Assembly (NCBI GenBank): GCA_030849075.1
Contig: JASAOO010003442.1
Span: 1 to 62,191, forward strand
DNA: 62,191 bases
Source of the DNA: Zelonia costaricensis
Lineage: Eukaryota; Euglenozoa; Kinetoplastea; Trypanosomatida; Trypanosomatidae
Direction: 5' to 3'
A program made the position numbers and the translations under genes. The notes under the pieces are model-generated. The model ran no database searches. It worked only from the letters and a program-made list of their open reading frames with translations, and was not told the DNA's origin. Positions 19,174 through 28,182 of the stretch are shown here, piece after piece (the first letter of the stretch is position 1; each line of letters opens with the position of its first letter).

Positions 19174-19919
19174 CGCTGGGCGAGTGGGGGGAGGGGGAGG
19201 GGGAAGGGGGCGGCGCTGAGTGAGAAGATGCAAAGACGGCTGCAACGGCACAAGTGCCGCTGCCGTGTGCCAAGCGCGCAGCGATGCAGGGGGGGAGAGG
19301 GGAGGCGGAGCAACGAGCGTGAGAGGCACACACCAGTAGGACCAGGCGGTTTCACACGTGGGGCACAACACGTGAGGAGGTGTTGCGATGCCACGCAGCG
19401 TTCGACGCGCCTCAGCGCGCACCGCAGCACGCGCAGTGGCAGACGAACAAAAACAAAAAAAAACAGAAGACAAGGAACGAAGTGCGTTGTCGGAAGAGTA
19501 TGCAACGCACCGTCCTGAAACCCTGCACACGGCCACGGTGGCCGAGGTGCACGTGCAGCTTGTGTGGGAGGCGTTGCCGAGCTTTTCTTCTCGGCGAGGC
19601 ACCCGGCCACCGGGCACGCTCCTCCGTTCTTTCCACTGCTACCTTTTCCAGGTCGTGCTCGCTTTGAACTTCCTTCTTTTTTCTGTTTTTTTAAGAACTG
19701 CTCAGTGTCGCAGGGACCTGGCCAGAAATGGCAACAAAGACAGCAGCGCCTTCCCCGAGCTCACTTGTGAGAGAGGAAGGGCGGGAGGGAGGCATTAAAG
19801 CGGCACGGCTGCGCCGTTGGCACTCCTCTCGTATTTCCTTGTGTATTTCGTGTCCTGTTTTTTTGCGGTGTCGGTCCGCCGCGACGTCACGACCGATCGG
19901 CTCCTTAGCCCTCTTTGCG

Positions 19920-19952
<33 letters not shown>

Positions 19953-20112
19953 AACTTCCGTGCGTTTATTCGGGCTCTCGTTGCCAGGTGGGCCAGCACG
20001 GCAACACATCCGTCGCGGCGGCGAGCAGTTTCTTATGCTAGCACAACATTGCTCAAGCCGACTTGTGACAGTCCGCCGACCCGCAGCTTTCTTCGCTTGT
20101 CGAGTTTCGATA
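19174..20112. other. Intergenic region with GT microsatellite
   Basis: It holds the 5' flank of the 751-residue protein gene, with a strong C-rich pyrimidine tract on the minus strand at 19185-19212, and the 3'UTR of ATG5. A perfect GT run lies at 19920-19949. No gene is seen. Confidence 0.6.
19920..19949. repeat. (GT)n microsatellite
   Basis: About 14-15 perfect TG units in the 3' flank of ATG5, read as CA on the transcribed strand. Confidence 0.9.
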
Positions 20113-21612
20113 TCAGACTTGCACCGTCACGAAGATGGCCCGGTCACTGGACGACAGGTTCGCTTCCAGAAAGCTGGCCGGAGTGGCAAGCGGCGGCTGG
20201 ATGCCTTGCACCACAAAGCGAATGCGGCGCAACTCGTCGGCCGGTGTGGTGGTAGCAGCACCCGCAAAGGGCAGCCCAGTCCCGGCGTAGTCGTCCATCA
20301 GGCGGGCTGACATGGACTGCTCCCAGGCCGCCCACGCCGGCGGCTCCGGCGGTGTCGCGGCCAGCAGCGGCTCCTGCTCGGCGAGCCGCTCTGTTGCGGA
20401 GGCGGGGGCGTCGGCGTAGTACGGGGCGAGACTGCGGAGAAGCCGCTGATACGTCGCCTGCGCCTCCGTCAGCGGAGTGGTGGCGGGCACGGCGCTGCCC
20501 GGCTGCGGCACTGGCGGGTGGCCTGCCGCCGCCATCGAGCGGAGCACTGGCAGGCGGAAGAGGCGCCACAACAGCAGCCCCAGCGAGAGCTGCTCCGGCT
20601 CCACCAGCCCCGCCGCGGCACTACCTGCGTCGCCCGCGCCACTCAGCGCTGGGGCGGCGGACACGCGGAACGTGTCGTACTGCAGGTAGCCGCCGTCGCT
20701 GCGGCTCCCGGCGCCGCGGTAAGCGAAGGGGAAGCCCAGGCGGAACAGCCACGCCACGTGTGGCCGCGGCGTGAGCAGGCCGCGCAGGAGCTGCTGATAC
20801 TCGGCCAGGAGGTACGGTGAGGTGAAGACCATGGGCGCCGCGAACCCCCCACTGCCGCCACCAACGCCGCCGCGCGGGCTGGACATCGCCGAAGCAGCTC
20901 CGCCGCCGCCGCTGTTGTTGTTGTTCATGTCGCGGAAACGCTGCTGCTGTTGGAGCTGCTCCTGTGCGGCGGCGTCAAAGGGGCGGTACAGGGCGAGCCC
21001 GACAGCGGCTTGCAGCGCCGACTCCGCCTCGCGCTGGTACACGGCGTAGTTGCCGTACAGCACCGTGTAGGCGGCCTTGTGTGCCTGCTTCACCTCCATG
21101 CGGATGTGTTCGTCGAGCTTGTCGTAATTCACGTACAGCGGCACCGTCCGGGCAAGGGAGCTGCCCTTCGTCAAGGAGTGGATGTGGAAGGTCAGTTCCA
21201 GCGGCTCGCTAAGGATGGAGCAGAGGTGCGCCTGCAAGAGTGCCGCATTGGCTGCTGCGCTGGATGGCGCAGCGGACGACGTAGGAAGTGATGCCGCCGC
21301 CGCCGCCGTGAGGTGCGAGGTGCGCTCCTCCCGGACGCACTCGTTGACGTAGTCCTTCACCACGCCGGCCGCGTACAGCCACGAGAGCGGTGTGTCGCGC
21401 ACGCTGAACCACGCCTGCGTCGTCTCCGGGTGCAGGGCGGCGGCGTAGGGACGGAACAGCTGGAGGAGGTCGCGCACGATGGCGAGCAGCAGCGTCGTGC
21501 GCGGCAACACAAACGCCGCAGGGGCCGGGCGTTCCGTCGGGTGCAGGACGTCGTCGTCTGCGAGACGCACCACGACGGGGACGCCACCGATGTACTCCTT
21601 TAGCGAGCGCAT
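20113..21612 (-). CDS. ATG5: Autophagy protein ATG5
   Basis: A 499-residue homologue of ATG5, the protein that ATG12 is conjugated to and that, with ATG16, directs ATG8 lipidation at the phagophore. Residues 1-85 match the first ubiquitin-like region, including WFSVRDTPLSWLYAAGVV. The helical part has an LxxxFHIHS strand (140-146), and EVKQAHK at 173-179 places K175 at the position of the human ATG12-acceptor lysine K130. The C-terminal RFVVQGIQPPLATPASFLEANLSSSD matches the second ubiquitin-like fold. Family members are usually 275-300 residues; the extra length comes from an Ala/Ser insert near 102-127 and a large Gln/Asn/Gly-rich insert near 215-265. The ATG at 21612 fits the family N-terminus. 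ATG5-dependent autophagy is known in Leishmania; a role here follows from homology. Confidence 0.92.
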   Translation of the reverse strand: MRSLKEYIGGVPVVVRLADDDVLHPTERPAPAAFVLPRTTLLLAIVRDLLQLFRPYAAALHPETTQAWFSVRDTPLSWLYAAGVVKDYVNECVREERTSHLTAAAAASLPTSSAAPSSAAANAALLQAHLCSILSEPLELTFHIHSLTKGSSLARTVPLYVNYDKLDEHIRMEVKQAHKAAYTVLYGNYAVYQREAESALQAAVGLALYRPFDAAAQEQLQQQQRFRDMNNNNSGGGGAASAMSSPRGGVGGGSGGFAAPMVFTSPYLLAEYQQLLRGLLTPRPHVAWLFRLGFPFAYRGAGSRSDGGYLQYDTFRVSAAPALSGAGDAGSAAAGLVEPEQLSLGLLLWRLFRLPVLRSMAAAGHPPVPQPGSAVPATTPLTEAQATYQRLLRSLAPYYADAPASATERLAEQEPLLAATPPEPPAWAAWEQSMSARLMDDYAGTGLPFAGAATTTPADELRRIRFVVQGIQPPLATPASFLEANLSSSDRAIFVTVQV

Positions 21613-23382
21613 TCCAGAGGTAACCAACGCGGGGGTGCACTGGGGTGTTGGCGGGGACACGGCCAGTGGCGCTGCGAGATGTGTGTGTATAACTTCGTGT
21701 GGGAGGGGGGGTGGCCCGTGAGCTGAGGTAAGTGATAGAGGTTTCTGCGAGTGTGGGAATGCAAGTGCACCGATGGCGTGACAGTCAAGTACGAGCTGGC
21801 AAGAAAGAGAGAGGCAAGAAAGGAACCGCCGTGACAGACCTGCAAGTCTGGCCCAGACAGCGAGGGGAAGCTGCGGCGCAGCAGCGGCACACGGAAAAAT
21901 GAAAACAGGACGCAGGGTGGGCCAACTCCGTGCGGTGGCTCCTGCAACGCGCTCGACGAGGGTGCGGCGCGCTGACGAGGAGCGTGCGGCAGGGAGGGGA
22001 GGGGGGTCAGAAGCGAGTGACGCAGCGCAGGCCAATATAGGCGCGTGTGACCTTAACACAACAAAGGAAACGAGACGAGGGAGGGAGCGCGAAATGGCGA
22101 AAAGGTGCAAGAAGAAGAGTGAAGCGCAGCGAGTCACGTGCGATAGAGGGGTTTGCAGAGGTCCCCGTGGAGGGTGGACCACAAAGCAAGCATCGACGTC
22201 TCCAAGAGGGAGCTCGACGCATGCGTGCGAGTGCTGGCTACACGTGTCAACATGTCCATCACCACACGCCGCCGGATTGCTCTTCAGTGGAAGCCGTCAA
22301 GCATACAGTGATCATGTTCACTGCAGCATGTGTGTATCGGCGGCAGTCGATGCGAAGCCGGGCGAAACTTCAAAGGCACGTCACCCGCCCTGTGGTTGTG
22401 TGCTTGCCTGCGTCGCGGTCGGCATGCGTTCTGCTTTTCGCCTGCGTGTATCTGTGTGTGAGTGGGTCGGTGTGTGTGTGTGTGTGTGTGTGTAGTGTCA
22501 TGCAAGTGTATGTGCAGAGCCAGCAAGTGCCCGAAGCCGGCGAAAACAAACGGTGGACTGAGAGCGAGAGAGGGAGAGGGAGGGAGGGCACGGAAGGCAA
22601 CGAGAAGAGAGGCGAACGAGACGACAGACAAAAAGGGGGAGAGGGGCAAAGACGCGCGTTTTGTTGATCGTTGCGGCAGCGCTCCACTCCCCCTCCCCGC
22701 TTTACTTCCTCGAGCTCCGTCTCCTCGCCACCCGTGGCAGAGTCCGTCCCCCTTCGCCTACGTGCACCCGCCTCCCGCCTCCTGCTTGCTCGCCACTCCC
22801 GGCAAAAGTGCGTGCGTGGCCTCGCGCAAGTGACGCGAGGCAATGCTTCGCGGCGGACCGCACACACCCTCTGCACACACACGCACACACACACACAAGC
22901 ACTCACGCATGCACGCTGTCGTTACGCTCGTTTAGTGAGAATGCGTCGAGGTGGTGAATACCAGGAGGGGCACGACGAAGCGTTAGGGCAAAAGAAGCGA
23001 GAAGGTGCGAGAGAAAGGGGAGGGAGAAGGGAAAGGCAGGACGCGCACGCTCGGAGACGGCACGTGTCGCGCGTGAGCAAGGCCGCCACGCGAGGTCGGC
23101 AGCGCACAGGCGAACCCATCGAAAGGTCGGGAGCGCGACACCGCCGCCGCAGCGCTCTTCCCTACCCCCCCCCGTCCCCCTCTCCGCTCCCCTGCACTTC
23201 CCTCTCGAGTCTTTCCTATCCACTTCACTGCACCCACCTCGACGCAGATACGCTTCTTCCGTTCACCGCCGCAGAGCCCCGTTCGAAGGCGAACATGGGC
23301 CCCTTCTGCCCTTTTCGTGGCTTCCCCACCCACTCCCGATGTTGGTGCACGTGCGTGCGTGTGTGTGCGTACGTGCGCCGCT
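21613..23382. other. Intergenic region, 1.8 kb
   Basis: It contains the ATG5 5' flank, TG microsatellites near 22442-22493, purine-rich tracts (22560-22650, 22970-23040) that read as pyrimidine tracts on the transcribed strand, and the p22 3'UTR. Open frames here are Arg/Ser/Cys-rich and non-coding in appearance. Confidence 0.6.
22471..22493. repeat. (TG)n microsatellite
   Basis: A perfect TG run of about 11-12 units, preceded by shorter TG clusters, in the spacer between ATG5 and p22. Confidence 0.85.
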
Positions 23383-24099
23383 TTACGAGGTGAACTTGTT
23401 CATTGTGGAGAGCCACGCCTCGTAGTCCTGCTGCTCCGCCCAGAAGCTGTAAAGAATCACGAACTCGCCCAGCTTCTCGTCTACGCCGCGCTTCTCGAGG
23501 TAGGTCATGACACAGTTGAGCAGGTCGTAGTCCAGCTCGTGCACGAGGGGGCCCGTGTACAGCTCGTTGCGCTTCGCGTCCGCCTCGGCGCTCGTGTCCT
23601 TCGCGAGGGCCGCGTCGTCGTAGAAACGGATGTTGTTCAGCACGAGCTCGCCCTCCTCGATGCTGAGGTCGGTCTGCATCGTCTGGCCACTCTTCTGCGT
23701 GATGTAGACGAAGATGTCGTGGCTGTTGGCCTTGTCGGAGTCCTGGTTCGTGCTGTAACGCACCACCAGCTCCTCGCCCTCAAACGTCTTGGTCAGGTCA
23801 AAGGTGCAGGTGCCCGGCTTACGCACCACCTGCCAGCCCGCCGGCGGCGTCGGCTGCTCCGGCTTGTCGCTGCGGCCCATCTCCTCTTCCAGCTCGCGGC
23901 GGGTCGCGTCGGCCAGGGCGGCGTCGCTGGCGACGCGGCGCGGCATGACAAGCGCCGTCGCCGCCGGCGAGGCCGAGGACGACACGCGCGTCATGCCGGA
24001 CATGCGGGCCGGTGTGCCAGACATCGCAGCCGCAGCAGCGGCGGTGCCACAGCAGGCACGCAGGCCGGCGAGGCTGAGGGCGTTGAAGCTGCGACGCAT
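23383..24099 (-). CDS. p22: Mitochondrial p22 protein (p32/gC1qR/MAM33 family)
   Basis: A 238-residue acidic matrix protein of the p32/MAM33 family. Residues 1-60 form an Arg/Ala/Ser-rich mitochondrial presequence. The mature part starts with a charged helix (RRELEEEMGR), continues through beta strands including TCTFDLTKTFEGEELVVRYS, DIFVYITQKSGQ and LVLNNIRFYDD, and ends with the typical C-terminal helices (LLNCVMTYLEKRGVDEKLGE and EQQDYEAWLSTMNKF). In T. brucei p22 assists RNA editing of the COII transcript, which is edited in cis; a similar role here is by homology. Upstream codons encode low-complexity sequence from a GT microsatellite, so the ATG at 24099 was chosen. Confidence 0.92.
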   Translation of the reverse strand: MRRSFNALSLAGLRACCGTAAAAAAMSGTPARMSGMTRVSSSASPAATALVMPRRVASDAALADATRRELEEEMGRSDKPEQPTPPAGWQVVRKPGTCTFDLTKTFEGEELVVRYSTNQDSDKANSHDIFVYITQKSGQTMQTDLSIEEGELVLNNIRFYDDAALAKDTSAEADAKRNELYTGPLVHELDYDLLNCVMTYLEKRGVDEKLGEFVILYSFWAEQQDYEAWLSTMNKFTS

Positions 24100-24336
24100 C
24101 GTGGAGGGGGAAGAGGGGCGGAGTATGTGGCGTTGGGTGTGCGAGTGGGCAGGGGAGATATTGAGCCGAAGAAGAGAAGTCTCAAATGGTGTGGGGTCGC
24201 CGAAAGCGCGAGTCAAGGCGTATGTGCGCTTGTGTGTGTTTTTTTCTTGTCTGTAAGATAGGTGAGATCTGTGAGGGAGGCAGTGGCGGGGAGGGAGGGA
24301 GGGCAGTGGAGCGCTTGGCGAACATCCTTGCCACAT

Positions 24337-24371
<35 letters not shown>

Positions 24372-24892
24372 ATAGGACGGTCGATGTGTCCAGCGTACGA
24401 ATGCGGCGTGGTGGCGGAACAATAAGCAACGCCGTATGAAGCCCGTGCAGGAGGGGCAGCAGGATGTCAAGGGGGGAGAGAAGTGAGAGCAGAAAAGGAG
24501 AAAGGGAGTCCCGTTCGTGGCAGACAGAGGTGCTACACTGGCCTTTCGTGGAGGTGACGCCCTCCACCCTTCGGGTCTGTGCGGTGGCCAAGGAGCGGGC
24601 AGTCGCTGCAGAGACGTGCTGGCGTCGCTAACCCTAGTCAGCCAAGCACAGGGCACGCAGCCCGGGACATCATGAGCACTGGCGTGTCTTCTTGGTCTCT
24701 TGAGAAAAGGAAGGAAGAGAGAGAAGTTGGAGGAGCTGCGCACCGGCCGAGGCGAGAGCGATGTGTGGCGAGAAGCGGAAGCGCGGAGGCGGGCGGCGAT
24801 GGGTAGGCGTCGCAGGCGTCCCTTCACCCTCCACCCCGCCACTCCCGCCTCAAAGGCGCGCACCGCCCCCCCCCCGCTTACACCCTGCCCAC
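24100..24892. other. Intergenic region with GT microsatellite
   Basis: The p22 5' flank includes a C/T-rich tract on the minus strand (24163-24181), and a perfect GT run lies at 24340-24368. The rest is the 3'UTR of the arginine/serine-rich protein gene. No gene is seen. Confidence 0.6.
24340..24368. repeat. (GT)n microsatellite
   Basis: A perfect TG run of about 14 units in the p22 5' flank, CA on the transcribed strand. Confidence 0.9.
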
Positions 24893-26242
24893 TCACGTGT
24901 CCTTCGCCAGCATCGCTTTCGCCTCGGCGACAGCGTCCTCGACGGCGCCCACCTCCAGCTCGTCTAGCCAGGTCGTGTAAAACGGGTGCTCGCAGTTGTC
25001 TTGCAGCGTCGGGCAGATGAACCACGGCGGGTCGACAAACACGAGCCCGTGCGCCACGTCCGTGGCGAAGGTCCGCGCCATGGCGGACCCGACCGCCTGC
25101 GCCGGCGCGCTGCACGCCGTGGCGCTATCCGCGCCGGCAACACGTCCCACTGTGAGGCAGGCAGACGCGTCCATTTCAGAAAGCTCGGGCACGAGGTGCG
25201 GCATGCGCGGGGTCGCCTGCACGACTGGCGGGGCCGCCACCAGCGCCTCCCAGCGCGTGGTAACCGAGAGTTCCGTGAGGTAGCTGACCTCCCCCGAGGG
25301 CGCGGCAGACGAGTTGAACGGTGCTGCGCCCATTGGTGGGGCTGGGGTGGGTGTGCGATCCTGCTCCATCACCGGACGGGGCGGTGGCGGGGCGCGAGTG
25401 GCAGGATCGACGGGGGAGCGCAGCCATGCGAGGTACTCGTCGTCTGAGAGGGGCGCCGGCCGCGTGATGCGCAATGGGGTGGGTGAGGTGTGCAGCGTCA
25501 GCGGTACCCCAGCTGCGGGCAGCAGCGCCGGCGTTGGCGGCCGCAGCACGGGCGACCTCGACGAGTGCGGCGGCACCGGCGCGTCGCTTGTATTGCGTGT
25601 GTTCAGCGACCCACTCGCCGCACTGGGCGGCTGTGCGCGCGATGAGTGGCTGCCCAGCGCAGCGACCTGCCGCAGCTGCAACGGGCTCGGCTGCGGCGCC
25701 GGATCGCGCCGACGCAGCAGCCGGCGCTCCTCCACCGCTTCAACGTGCGGCGCGACGGAGGGAGCGGCGCCGCCGGCGTCAGGCAACACCGGCGGCAGTG
25801 GCGGAGGCGGTGCGCCGAGGACCGAACGCGCCGCAGCTGGGTTAGGGGCATCTTTCAGGGCGGGAGAGAGCCGGGGCGGGGCGGGGCTTTCCGAAAGGCG
25901 ACGGCGGCGACGATGCGCGCCATCGCTGCTGCGGCTCCTCGACGCGTCATGTTGGCGCCGGTGCCGTCGGCGATGCCATTGCGATCGCCGTTGGGGGGAC
26001 GTGCCTCGGTCATGGTGGTGATGTGCACCCTCCCCGCGCGGCGGCGACAGGCTGTCGTGCCTCCGGCGCCGGCGCGGATGCCCGTATTCGCCGGACCGGC
26101 TTCGCGATCGAGCGCGACGGCGCGGCGGCGGTGGCAGTGGCTGCGGGGTCGGGTCGCCGAGCACGGCACCGCTCTTTGCGAGCACTTGCGACGCGGAGGC
26201 CGGGTGCTCACGCGACGTGGAGCGGCGGGGGTGCCCTGACAT
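24893..26242 (-). CDS. Arginine/serine- and proline-rich protein, possible RNA-processing factor
   Basis: A 449-residue protein with an N-terminal RS-like region (about residues 40-125: RRRARSRSRS, a HHHHDR cluster, SRSRSSDGAHRRRRR). A Pro/Ala/Ser-rich disordered middle follows (125-285). A more ordered C-terminal part contains SDDEYLAWLRSP, a TELSVTTRWEAL helix and a closing domain LVFVDPPWFICPTLQDN...FYTTWLDELEVGAVEDAVAEAKAML. No RRM, zinc finger or helicase motif is visible. RS regions are typical of splicing and mRNA-processing proteins, so a nuclear RNA role is plausible, but it is inferred from composition only. The ATG at 26242 is first in frame and starts directly before the basic region. 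Confidence 0.75.
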   Translation of the reverse strand: MSGHPRRSTSREHPASASQVLAKSGAVLGDPTPQPLPPPPRRRARSRSRSGEYGHPRRRRRHDSLSPPRGEGAHHHHDRGTSPQRRSQWHRRRHRRQHDASRSRSSDGAHRRRRRLSESPAPPRLSPALKDAPNPAAARSVLGAPPPPLPPVLPDAGGAAPSVAPHVEAVEERRLLRRRDPAPQPSPLQLRQVAALGSHSSRAQPPSAASGSLNTRNTSDAPVPPHSSRSPVLRPPTPALLPAAGVPLTLHTSPTPLRITRPAPLSDDEYLAWLRSPVDPATRAPPPPRPVMEQDRTPTPAPPMGAAPFNSSAAPSGEVSYLTELSVTTRWEALVAAPPVVQATPRMPHLVPELSEMDASACLTVGRVAGADSATACSAPAQAVGSAMARTFATDVAHGLVFVDPPWFICPTLQDNCEHPFYTTWLDELEVGAVEDAVAEAKAMLAKDT

Positions 26243-28182
26243 GCGAGGTGGGAGAGGGCGGGAAACGAATGGGAAGCTCTATGCAGAGGCGCTTGATCAA
26301 AGCGGTACAACAGGCACGCGGACGAGGGCGCGCGCAGCTCCGCCAAGGCTGCAACGATGGGCCCCCTGGGGGAGGGGGGTGCAGTCAAGTTGTGACAGGC
26401 AGGCCTGCTGCGTGTGCGCGGGGACGGAGGGTGGGCACTCGGTTCTAGCAAGGTGACACGTGCCGTCACGAGCGCATCCCCAACCGTGCGTAAGAAGCTC
26501 AGAGAGCGAAATTGAAGGGAGCAGCGGACGTGGGGTGCGGCACGCGTGTGTGTCAGCACTGTCGCGCTACGCTCATCCTCCCTCCGCCCTCACCGACGTG
26601 CGTGCGTGCAGAGGCGTATGCCAGCACACACACACACACACACACACACACCGCGTGAGAGGCAATTCAGTTGAGTAGATGAAAAGACGCGGCGGCACTG
26701 CTGTGTCGGCGTGTGGAGAGTCTTAGTGCGGGTGTGTGGGCGGGTGTGAATCGAAACCGCCGCCCCACCCTCAACCCCGTTCGGCACAAAGACGGACCAC
26801 ACAAGAATGCACCGGCACTGCGCCGTGACGGCGGTGCGCCAGTGGTGACAGCGCAGGAGTAGACCGAGGGGCAAAAGTGCAACAGCAACATTCAAGGTTG
26901 AACCGGTGTTGAGGGCGCGGCAGTTCCCCACGCCTTAAAGGCGCTGGTGCGCGGGGCGGCGCCACCGCCTGACTTCCACGCGGTGGTGCGCCCTTCTCTC
27001 CCCCACCCCTCCCTACGCAGGCAGCTCACATCTCTCCCCCCCTCCCCGGTTGCTCGCCCCCCACGTGGCAGTTGAACATGTACGCGACGGCTCCGACTGC
27101 ACTGACGCAGGATGGACTCGTTCCGCCGCGTCACAAGACGCTTACCCGTTTTCATGGGTGTCCTCGCTCAACGCCGTGCGTGTGTGTGATGGGGCTGCGG
27201 CTCTTTTTTTGGTGTTTTCGCTCGTTTCGCTTTGTTTTGTTTGCACTTGACAATTCGCCGTTTGGGCGGCGCCAGCGCGACACGGCAACGCAGGCACGCG
27301 GACGCCGTGGCGCAGCAGGGTTAGGGCCGGTGTGTGCGCTGCACGGCGAGGATAAGGGGACACGTACGAGGCACGAGGTGAAATCTCTACCATCGTACAC
27401 GCATCAATGCGGCGGTCACAGTGAGTCCACTAGCACGTGCAGCTCTGGACCGGGGGCCTCCCGCGGCAGTCCTGCAACGAGATGGCTGAGTCTACTGCCA
27501 CCGCCAGGGCTTCCACGCACACGCACACACAACACTCACGCGCAAACACAGCAAGTCACGGACAGTGTCACACACCGCGAGAGAAGGAGGAGGAGGTAGA
27601 CTACGCACGGGAGGATACGCAAACCCCGAAGTGGGGGACACGAGAAAAGAAGTGACAGGGAGGGGGGAAGGGGGCGAAGCAGCTTCACCACGAGATGGTC
27701 AAGGTCGAGCAACAAGACCGCGTCCAATCAAGCAGCCGCGAAAGGAGAGTCACGCAGCGTATGACGCGCGCACAGCCACAGCGTAGCAACAGCAGACAAA
27801 GAAAAGAGGACACATAACGGACCACGAGGACCCATGGGGGACGCCACCACGCTCACCGACGCACGCGCGTTCCTAGAAAAGTAAGCACATTGGAACACAA
27901 ACACACACACAAACGGACGTGCGGCGCCTGAGAACGCCACACGCGTCCCACACGCAGCGCAGCCGAAGAGAAGGGGAGCAAGACCTTGAGGCGCGGCGGG
28001 CACTCGTTAAACACCGCGGGGCACGAGGCGCGAGGAAGGATGAGAAATAACCATAAGACACGCTGCTAAGCCACCCGCACCCACCAATGCACACGCACGC
28101 ACACACACATACACAAGCGCGATTGGAGGCCGTCGTGGTGCACGGAGCACCCACGCGCGGCACAGATCGAGCCGCCACCAGA
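26243..28182. other. Intergenic region, 1.9 kb
   Basis: It contains the 5' flank of the RS-rich gene, a CA microsatellite at 26625-26651, and the 3'UTR of the WD40 gene. Its size and position would suit a short retroposon relic of the SIDER type, common in Leishmania 3'UTRs, but I could not identify one by eye. No gene is seen. Confidence 0.5.
26625..26651. repeat. (CA)n microsatellite
   Basis: A perfect CA run of about 13 units in the spacer between the RS-rich and WD40 genes. Confidence 0.9.

Noticed and set aside
26243..28182. SIDER-type retroposon relic
   Set aside because: Size and location would fit, but no signature or duplicated copy within the window could be recognised by eye.
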